A stretch of DNA of 14,698 nucleotides from Halanaerobium sp041694515 (GTDB lineage: Bacteria; Bacillota; Halanaerobiia; Halanaerobiales; Halanaerobiaceae): NCBI GenBank assembly GCA_041694515.1, contig JASMSZ010000029.1, positions 1 to 14,698 on the forward strand, in the 5' to 3' direction. The notes under the pieces were generated by a model. It was not told the origin of the DNA. It saw only the letters and a list, made by a program, of their open reading frames with translations, and made no database searches. Made by a program: the position numbers and the translations under genes. Below, piece by piece: positions 1-5,608 of the stretch. Each line of letters starts with the position of its first letter. Position 1 is the stretch's first letter.

Positions 1-878
1 TTTTTATAAGCCCAGTCTTTTCCGGCCAGTATTCCTTTTAAATAATAACCTTCTAAATTGCCATCTTCACCTGCATTCATCCTTTTTAAATCAAACTCAA
101 CTGGTGTTTTATAATCTTTTAAATATTTAACTGTTTTGTTGTTGATCTCGCCGCTTTCTCCTCTAATCAGTAAACGAAGGGCTCGAATCCAGGAAAAATA
201 CTGATCATCACTAAAATCATATAAGGCCAATTTATCACCAAAATTAAGTGTCGCTATAATTTGTTCAGATGTTTTTTGCTTTTCTGCTTCAGGATCACCT
301 TCAAAATCAGGACCGGCAATAAGTGGCGAGCTATATTTCTGAGCTGAAATTTTGACATTTTCAAATTTTATTTTTAATATTTTTCTGATTAAACTAACTG
401 CATGATAGTCATGGCAGACTGAAATTTGAACCTGGTTAATCTGATCTCCCAGCAGACCTGAATTGGCAATTTTAATTCTGGCAGCATGCAGAGGCTGCAG
501 ATGATATTGTTCTGCTACCTGATATCGTGCATCATATTTCTGTAGTGACTTATATAATTCTATCAATCCTTCTAAATCAGCTGCCGGTGGTGTTTCTGCT
601 AGAATTGCCATATTTCTTTTGGCTAATTCCACACTTATTTGCGGGGCAGCTTCCCGAGGAACTGCTGCCACTACAAATTCTGGGTTTTTATCATTTAGCA
701 GCTGATCAATACTTCGATAAGTACTTACTCCCCAATTATTTTCAATAATCTGGCCTTTCTTTTCATCTCTAACTACCATTCCACAAACCTTAAATTGAAC
801 CGGTAAAGCTCTGGCAATTCTTAAATAAAATTTGCTCCTCCAGCCCCCACCAACAATGGCAAAATTAGTCTGGCTCAT
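1..878 (-). CDS. Gfo/Idh/MocA-family oxidoreductase, C-terminus cut off by window edge
   Basis: This is an NAD(P)-dependent sugar or sugar-derivative oxidoreductase of the Gfo/Idh/MocA family; the substrate cannot be read from sequence. About 292 codons are visible with no stop, so the C-terminal end lies outside the window. The N-terminus has a Rossmann dinucleotide-binding start (FAIVGGGWRSKF, residues 6-17), followed by alternating beta/alpha segments and the hydrophobic strand FVVAAVP near residue 70. The family's usual Glu-Lys-Pro catalytic motif is replaced by Glu-Thr-Pro (AETPP, about 94-98). The His-containing second-domain motif is present as CHDYHAVSLIRKIL near residue 156. The start is ATG at 876-878 with the ribosome site AGGAG at 886-890. 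A perfect palindrome at 904-917 lies just upstream and suggests control by a repressor separate from that of the hydrolase operon. Family assignment is secure; the reaction is not. Confidence 0.85.
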   Translation of the reverse strand, partial: MSQTNFAIVGGGWRSKFYLRIARALPVQFKVCGMVVRDEKKGQIIENNWGVSTYRSIDQLLNDKNPEFVVAAVPREAAPQISVELAKRNMAILAETPPAADLEGLIELYKSLQKYDARYQVAEQYHLQPLHAARIKIANSGLLGDQINQVQISVCHDYHAVSLIRKILKIKFENVKISAQKYSSPLIAGPDFEGDPEAEKQKTSEQIIATLNFGDKLALYDFSDDQYFSWIRALRLLIRGESGEINNKTVKYLKDYKTPVEFDLKRMNAGEDGNLEGYYLKGILAGKDWAYK

Positions 879-903
879 ATTAATTCTCCTTTTATTATAT
901 TTA

Positions 904-917
904 ATTGTACGTACAAT
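904..917. promoter_or_regulatory. Perfect 14-nt palindrome, AraR/GntR-type operator candidate
   Basis: The sequence ATTGTACGTACAAT is a perfect palindrome centred between 910 and 911. It lies 26 bases before the start codon of the oxidoreductase gene. It closely matches the operator core I recall for Bacillus AraR (ATTTGTACGTACAAAT), whose DNA-binding domain is of GntR type. No regulator of that type is encoded in the window, so the match is by motif only. Confidence 0.55.
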
Positions 918-1125
918 ATATAATTAGCCAAAACTTTACTTATTCCTTTTTTATTTTGAATAATTTATCTAAAAATTTAAATAAAATTAACCTGATAATC
1001 AATCAGCTAAGTAATATTCAATACACATAATTCGAAAAAATACGAATAGTAAACGGCAGCTGCACATTTACCCGTTCATCACAGTATGAATAGTTACCGC
1101 CCCTATTATCCCCCTTTTAAAACAG

Positions 1126-1147
1126 AAGGGGCCAGCTAAGGCCCCTT
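1126..1147 (-). terminator. Probable intrinsic terminator of the epimerase gene
   Basis: The stem AAGGGGCC (1126-1133) pairs with GGCCCCTT (1140-1147) over 8 bp with a 6-base loop. On the minus strand it is followed by TTCTGTTTT. It lies about 100 bases after the epimerase stop codon. The U-tract is interrupted, and the + strand side is also T-rich, so it may work in both directions. An extra CCCCC run at 1110-1114 can pair with the GGGG arm and form a competing hairpin. Confidence 0.6.
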
Positions 1148-1244
1148 TAATTATTCAGCTTTATTTTATCTAATTCCTTCCTCAGCAAGTGGAACTATCA
1201 GATCAATATTACCTTCTCAGACTATGTCGAAAATCATAAGCTAA

Positions 1245-2381
1245 TTATTTGGTTGAGAAATCATAAATTGTAGTTGTTTTATATACTTCACCAGGTCTCA
1301 AGATTGTAGAAGGAAAATAATCAACATTTGGAGAATCTGGAAAATGCTGAGTTTCGAGACAAACCGCATAATGCTTTTCATAAACCTTACCCTCTTTACC
1401 GGTAATTGAGCCATCTAAAAAGTTACCGGTATAAAGCTGTACACCTGGTTCAGTTGTATAAACTTTCATCATAATTCCAGTAGCTGGTTCATATAAACTG
1501 GCTGCTACTTCATTTAAATTACCTTTTGTATTTAAAACATAATTGTGGTCATAACCAGCTCCATTTTCCAGCTGAACAAAGTCATTATCAATTCTGGCAC
1601 CAATATTAGTTGGCTCACTGAAATCCATAGGAGTTCCCTCGAGCTCAGCAATTGCGCCAGTTGGAATCCATTCATCATCAATTGGGGTATAGGTATCAGC
1701 ATTAATCATTAACTCATGATCTAAAGCTGTATCATTAGCTCCATTGAGGTTGAAATAAGAGTGGTTGGTTAAATTTACAGGAGTTGGCTTATCAGTTACT
1801 GCCCGGTAATCAATTATTACTGAGTTGTTGTTAGTTAAAGTATAGGTCATTTCAATATCAAGTTCACCAGGAAAACCTTCTTCTCCATCCTGACTGGTAT
1901 AAGTTAAGACAAGACTAACTTCTCCATTTTCTTCAACAGCTTTAATATTCCAGACACGCTGATCAAAGCCTACAAAACCTCCATGCAGGTGATTATCACC
2001 ATTGTTCTGAGCAATATGATAGGTCTTTCCGTCAATAGTAAATTGACCATCAGCAATTCTATTTCCATATCTTCCGATTGCAGCTCCAAAATTATTTGGA
2101 TTATTTAAGTAACCTTCTAAACTGTCCAGGCCAAGAACTACATCCACCATTTTACCATTTTTAGCAGGTACTTTAAGTGCCGTAATTCTACCACCATAAT
2201 TTGTGACTTTCATTTCTGCACCATTATCATTTGTAATTGTGTAAAGATAAACCTGCTCTCCTTGATAATCTCCCCAGTGCTCCATATTAACCTCAGCAGC
2301 GTGAACCGAAAAAGCGATAAACAAGAGCCCCAAAGTCAGAACAAAAACCAGCAAACTCCGCTTAGAAACATCACCTAACAT
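1245..2381 (-). CDS. galM: Secreted aldose 1-epimerase (mutarotase)
   Basis: The product is an aldose 1-epimerase that interconverts the alpha and beta anomers of free aldoses such as glucose or galactose. The protein has 378 residues, about 30 more than a cytoplasmic GalM, because of an N-terminal signal peptide: basic SKR, then a hydrophobic core at 9-24, and a likely cut after VHA or HAA near residue 28. Family motifs are in order: GRYGNRI (103-109), NHLHGG with catalytic His133, NLTNHSYFNL with His207, GYDHNYVL with Asp278, GVQLYTGN (313-320) and the catalytic base Glu343 in ETQHFPDSPN. All key residues are present, so it should be active. Export implies action in the periplasm or outside the cell. 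The ATG at 2379-2381 follows a purine-rich ribosome site (2392-2399). The gene has its own promoter and terminator and so appears monocistronic. Confidence 0.95.
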   Translation of the reverse strand: MLGDVSKRSLLVFVLTLGLLFIAFSVHAAEVNMEHWGDYQGEQVYLYTITNDNGAEMKVTNYGGRITALKVPAKNGKMVDVVLGLDSLEGYLNNPNNFGAAIGRYGNRIADGQFTIDGKTYHIAQNNGDNHLHGGFVGFDQRVWNIKAVEENGEVSLVLTYTSQDGEEGFPGELDIEMTYTLTNNNSVIIDYRAVTDKPTPVNLTNHSYFNLNGANDTALDHELMINADTYTPIDDEWIPTGAIAELEGTPMDFSEPTNIGARIDNDFVQLENGAGYDHNYVLNTKGNLNEVAASLYEPATGIMMKVYTTEPGVQLYTGNFLDGSITGKEGKVYEKHYAVCLETQHFPDSPNVDYFPSTILRPGEVYKTTTIYDFSTK

Positions 2382-2496
2382 TTTAATCTAACCCCCTTTA
2401 GAATTTGATCAATTAAACAGAGCAAGTCTAAAGAACAAGTCACTCTATATGTAAAATAATTATAAATATTTAACTTTCGAACAATCTCCAACATTA

Positions 2497-2525
2497 ATAA
2501 TAGCACTACTATTGATAATTGTCAA
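2497..2525 (-). promoter_or_regulatory. Sigma-A-type promoter of the epimerase gene
   Basis: On the minus strand a consensus -35 TTGACA (2520-2525) is followed after exactly 17 bases by TATTAT (2497-2502). This predicts a transcript start near 2490 and a leader of about 110 bases. A second TTGACA lies 13 bases upstream (2533-2538), inside an inverted repeat GTCAATG/CATTGAC (2534-2540 and 2553-2559) that could bind a regulator. Confidence 0.7.
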
Positions 2526-2526
2526 A

Positions 2527-2664
2527 CTATTTTGTCAATGAAATTTGGAGATCATTGACCTCCTTTAAAACAAAAAATTTATAAATCTCAGCTGCGACTC
2601 TTCTGCCTCAATATCGGCCTCCTAATTTTTTTGACCAGGCATATAGGTTTTTAAATAACCCGGA
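2527..2664 (-). pseudogene. Possible decayed C-terminal remnant of an unknown gene
   Basis: One minus-strand frame reads like protein: SGLFKNLYAWSKKLGGRY, an in-frame TGA, then GRRVAAEIYKFF and VLKEVNDLQISLTK, ending at a TAG (2527-2529). The amino acid mix (alternating charged and hydrophobic residues, an amphipathic helix-like end) is more protein-like than the surrounding AT-rich spacer. The TGA could be a mutated Trp codon. There is no start codon or ribosome site upstream in a sensible position, and the frame is interrupted further up by the operon terminator. I do not recognise the family. It may equally be a chance open frame. Confidence 0.3.
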
Positions 2665-2685
2665 TGAAGAGTAAGTAGGAATTAT

Positions 2686-2727
2686 ATAAAAACTCCTGGC
2701 AGTTGAAAATTGATCCCACCAGGAGTT
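2686..2727 (-). terminator. Intrinsic terminator of the hydrolase operon
   Basis: A 9-bp stem, AACTCCTGG (2691-2699) with CCAGGAGTT (2719-2727), encloses a 19-base loop. On the minus strand it is followed directly by a run of T residues (TTTTTAT). It begins about 27 bases after the GH63-like stop codon. The loop is longer than usual, but the position and T-tract fit a rho-independent terminator. Confidence 0.75.
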
Positions 2728-2754
2728 AATATTCTATATATTTAGATTAAAATA

Positions 2755-5466
2755 CTAATATTTATAATTTTTATTGTCTTTTATGACTTTTAATTCACCT
2801 TCTAGTGTTCCCCCGGGGATTTCTATATTTAATGTTCCCGGTTTAATAGTTTCATGTTGAATTGCTCTCCCATTCCAGGTAGCAGTATATTGATTATTTG
2901 AATTAAGTGAAACAATGATATTTACTCCATCTGTATTATCAAATATTCTAAGTGCAGCTGCTAATGATGTATGATTATTGTTAAACTCCTGACTAATAAC
3001 CCAGACATCAAATCCAGCAGTTAATTTTCCTGGTGTAAAGTAGGCAGCAAACCAACTCATTACCGGGGTTGAAAGTCCACCAAAATGATGCCAGCCTGCT
3101 CCCCTTTTGGATTGAAGAATAAAATGTTCAAAACATAAATATGATTTATCTACTTCATTTTTCCAGAGTTCTAAACCTGTACTGGCAATTTTATAGGCCA
3201 GGTCAGCTCTATTTAAATCAAGTAAAGTTTTCCATAAAAACCACTGATGAGACATCCAAATTGCACCATTCCAGTAGCCATCATTTTTATAGTAGGGAGC
3301 AGATTTATCTACTGTAGAAATTCCTATCTCTGTCCACATCTTTTTTTCAGAAAACATTTTATTGATTAATCTTTTTTCCTGGTTTTTATTACATATTCCC
3401 GCCACCAGTGGAGAGAGACCATCAAGTCCCATATTAAAATTATTACCTGAGCTGTCTTTTAAAAATTCTTTAGCCTTACCATTTTCATCATGAATAACAT
3501 ATGAAAAATAACCAGACTCTTCATCCCAGGAATACTTTTGTAATGCTTTACTGAACATCTTGATATCCTGCTCAAATTCTTTTATATCTGCTTCTAAACC
3601 CAGCTCATATGCAGCCATTTTCAATATTTTAGCAGTTCTTATTGCCTGAGCTGTATTTATCACTGGAGTTACTCTGTCTTCCAGATTTTGATCGTGGACA
3701 TAAACCTGAGCTGGATAATCATCCCATCCTCCAGAATTATAAAAATAATCCCATGTTTTCAAAAGATTTGACTTTAAATTCCTGGTTGTTGAACTACCCA
3801 GCTTTCCTGCTAAAAATTGATGATATTGTTTCAATCTCGGATAAAAATACTGCAAAAATTCTTTTGCCTGTAATCTATTCCACAATTCCAGAAATAAATA
3901 AAATTGGACTGGAACTGGACTTCCGTGATGGATAAAAGCTGAATGCTGATCACCAGGTTCAGTCAGATAAGCATTGAGGCATTCAACTGCTCGATCTTCA
4001 TCGAGTTCTGTTAAACCAAGACCTATAAATCCAGAATCCCAGGTATATAATGAATCCCACCAGCGGCCTGGAGGATAGTGTTTGATATATCTCTTCCTAA
4101 TATAAGTTGGATAAACAATATTAGTTAATGTTGTAGCAGCCATCTTTTGCTGACTGAATTTATATTTTTCACCTTCTGCTTTAACATCAAAATTGAATGC
4201 AGTTTCCTTTTTCTTTTTGTAAATATCATTCAGATTAACATTCTTTTCCCTTGATTTAAAGTTCTTTAACCTTTTTTCTACCTGACTACGATTACCATTA
4301 CAGACCATCCCATATATAATCTGATTTGAATTAGATTCTATAGTTATTGGTCTAAGAAACACATTTGTATAATGCATTTTTGGCTTTCCGTTTTCGGCAT
4401 CTACTAATTTTTTGGCAACATGCTCATGAACCATTTTTTTCATAAAAGAATCTAAATTATTAGTTTCAAATTCCCTTACTTCAAAATCATCATAAAACCA
4501 TTTGATCCCATAATATTCATCTATATTTTCGAATTTTAGCAAAAGAGAATTATCAGTTATTTTTTCTATTTTTTCAGGATATGGATTACGCTCTTCAGGA
4601 ATAAAACTAACTTGATCCTTATCTTTAAAAGAAGTTATTAAAAAACCATCAATTTCTATTTCAGATCCACCTGCAGATCTTAATTTAATTTTGTTTTCAC
4701 CTTGAGAGAGTTTACCAATTTGAATTACCTTAGTTTGTACTGTCTCAGCAGGCGGAAATTCTACCTCTTTATCAATTATGCCTTTTAACTTAAAGGTAAG
4801 TGGCTTACCTAAAACTTTTTTATATCTAATGATTAGAACCGCTGCTTCTATATCTTTCTTTAGGTTAAACTTATAGTTTACTGTATCACCTGGATTTTTG
4901 CCAAAACTACGGCCCAGACCAGTACCATCAATAAACTTTGCCTCATCAACTTCTCCCCGCAGTAAACCATCAGGCATTAAATTATCTTGTGGTCCCGGAT
5001 TCGAATATTTCAGTTTAGTATAATCTAAAGCATTTATCCAAACTGAGTTATCACTAGTTTTTAAGCTGTATGATTTTTTTTGAGGAAAATTAATATATCC
5101 CATAAAGTGTAATACAAGATTCTGCATAGAATCTGTTTTATTAACACAATTACATCTAATTAATCTCGACTGTTCATCAATTTTTGAAAAAGAAATATCA
5201 CAATAAACTTGATCTTTCCATTCCAGTTGATGTCGATTAGAATAATAACTTAGATTAGACGAAGCTTCCCAGGGATGGTAACTTGATTCCCATTTAACAT
5301 TAGGAATCTCTACTTTTCTCCTGTAAAAACCAGGAAAAACACTGAGATCAAATCGAACACCTCTTTTTTGATCAGATATATGTGAGATTCCAAAATATTT
5401 TTTTGTATATGGTCCCCATTCTGGTAGTTGCAAATTATAACTGCCTTTTAATTTATCAATATCCAT
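2755..5466 (-). CDS. GH63-like (clan GH-G-like) glycoside hydrolase with inserted CBM-like module
   Basis: This large cytoplasmic glycosidase of about 903 residues probably belongs to the GH63/GH37-like group, which includes alpha-glucosidases and mannosyl- or glucosylglycerate hydrolases. Residue numbers below count from the upstream GTG at 5475. Residues 1-350 are beta-rich; about 180-282 look like a CBM6/CBM35-type sandwich (RSFGKNPGDTVNYKF, IIRYKK, SQGENKIKL, IEIDGF). Residues 440-820 form the (alpha/alpha) toroid, with RWWDSLYTWDSGF (471-483), a candidate general acid Asp585 in GGWDDYP, GYWNGAIWMSHQW (733-745) and a candidate general base Glu783 in CFEHF. The C-terminal 80 residues are beta-strands. 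There is no signal peptide. I chose ATG at 5464-5466 over the GTG at 5475 because AGGA (5477-5480) is ten bases from the ATG but almost touches the GTG. It is the last gene of the operon. The substrate is not determined; fold-level assignment is moderately sure. Confidence 0.78.
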   Translation of the reverse strand: MDIDKLKGSYNLQLPEWGPYTKKYFGISHISDQKRGVRFDLSVFPGFYRRKVEIPNVKWESSYHPWEASSNLSYYSNRHQLEWKDQVYCDISFSKIDEQSRLIRCNCVNKTDSMQNLVLHFMGYINFPQKKSYSLKTSDNSVWINALDYTKLKYSNPGPQDNLMPDGLLRGEVDEAKFIDGTGLGRSFGKNPGDTVNYKFNLKKDIEAAVLIIRYKKVLGKPLTFKLKGIIDKEVEFPPAETVQTKVIQIGKLSQGENKIKLRSAGGSEIEIDGFLITSFKDKDQVSFIPEERNPYPEKIEKITDNSLLLKFENIDEYYGIKWFYDDFEVREFETNNLDSFMKKMVHEHVAKKLVDAENGKPKMHYTNVFLRPITIESNSNQIIYGMVCNGNRSQVEKRLKNFKSREKNVNLNDIYKKKKETAFNFDVKAEGEKYKFSQQKMAATTLTNIVYPTYIRKRYIKHYPPGRWWDSLYTWDSGFIGLGLTELDEDRAVECLNAYLTEPGDQHSAFIHHGSPVPVQFYLFLELWNRLQAKEFLQYFYPRLKQYHQFLAGKLGSSTTRNLKSNLLKTWDYFYNSGGWDDYPAQVYVHDQNLEDRVTPVINTAQAIRTAKILKMAAYELGLEADIKEFEQDIKMFSKALQKYSWDEESGYFSYVIHDENGKAKEFLKDSSGNNFNMGLDGLSPLVAGICNKNQEKRLINKMFSEKKMWTEIGISTVDKSAPYYKNDGYWNGAIWMSHQWFLWKTLLDLNRADLAYKIASTGLELWKNEVDKSYLCFEHFILQSKRGAGWHHFGGLSTPVMSWFAAYFTPGKLTAGFDVWVISQEFNNNHTSLAAALRIFDNTDGVNIIVSLNSNNQYTATWNGRAIQHETIKPGTLNIEIPGGTLEGELKVIKDNKNYKY

Positions 5467-5503
5467 AATTACCACATCCTGAAAAAATTTATTTTTTACT
5501 TTT

Positions 5504-5534
5504 CTGTAATTATTATAATCTGTAATTATTATAA
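5504..5534. repeat. Tandem 15-base repeat in the GH63-like gene leader
   Basis: The unit CTGTAATTATTATAA occurs at 5504-5518 and again at 5520-5534, one base apart. On the minus strand each copy contains TATAAT, so both could act as -10 boxes, but no good -35 box is found at the right distance. It may be a slipped duplication of a promoter element for the last gene of the operon. Confidence 0.6.
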
Positions 5535-5567
5535 AATGTTAAATTAATACCTACTTCATTTTTTATC

Positions 5568-5583
5568 TAAAACAATTGTTTTA
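5568..5583. promoter_or_regulatory. Perfect 16-nt AT-rich palindrome
   Basis: TAAAACAATTGTTTTA is a perfect palindrome in the 142-base gap between the GH31 stop and the GH63-like start. There is no loop and no long T-tract, so it resembles a dimer-binding operator more than a terminator. No regulator could be assigned to it. Confidence 0.4.
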
Positions 5584-5608
5584 TCCAGATTAAATTAGCT
5601 GTAGAAAA

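Larger units (their letters stand above)
879..1244. other. Non-coding gap between epimerase and oxidoreductase genes
   Basis: This 366-base gap holds the oxidoreductase leader with its palindrome at 904-917 and a GC-rich terminator hairpin at 1126-1147. The middle (1020-1101) has weak repeats: a short inverted repeat ATTCG/CGAAT (1030-1034 and 1043-1047), TTCAT/ATGAA (1075-1079 and 1086-1090), and an imperfect direct repeat of 14 bases (1044-1057 and 1088-1101, 11 of 14 identical). No convincing gene or strong promoter was seen. A weak minus-strand promoter may lie near 970-1005. Confidence 0.5.
2382..2754. other. Non-coding gap between the GH63-like and epimerase genes
   Basis: This 373-base gap contains, in minus-strand order, the terminator of the hydrolase operon (2686-2727), a possible gene remnant (2527-2664), the epimerase promoter (2497-2525) and a leader of about 110 bases. 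The leader has no obvious riboswitch fold. Nothing else could be supported. Confidence 0.6.

Noticed and set aside
527..748. Open frame of 73 codons on the + strand
   Set aside because: It lies antisense within the oxidoreductase gene, lacks a ribosome site and encodes no recognisable domain.
1166..1216. Short minus-strand frame reading EGNIDLIVPLAEEGIR before a stop
   Set aside because: Only 16 codons between two stops, with no start or ribosome site. It looks like a protein tail but is too short to separate from chance.
3642..3935. Open frame of 97 codons on the + strand inside the GH63-like gene
   Set aside because: Antisense shadow of the catalytic toroid coding region, with no ribosome site or family motif.
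5467..5475. GTG start giving three extra residues on the GH63-like protein
   Set aside because: AGGA lies one base from the GTG, too close for normal initiation, and is ten bases from the ATG at 5464-5466.
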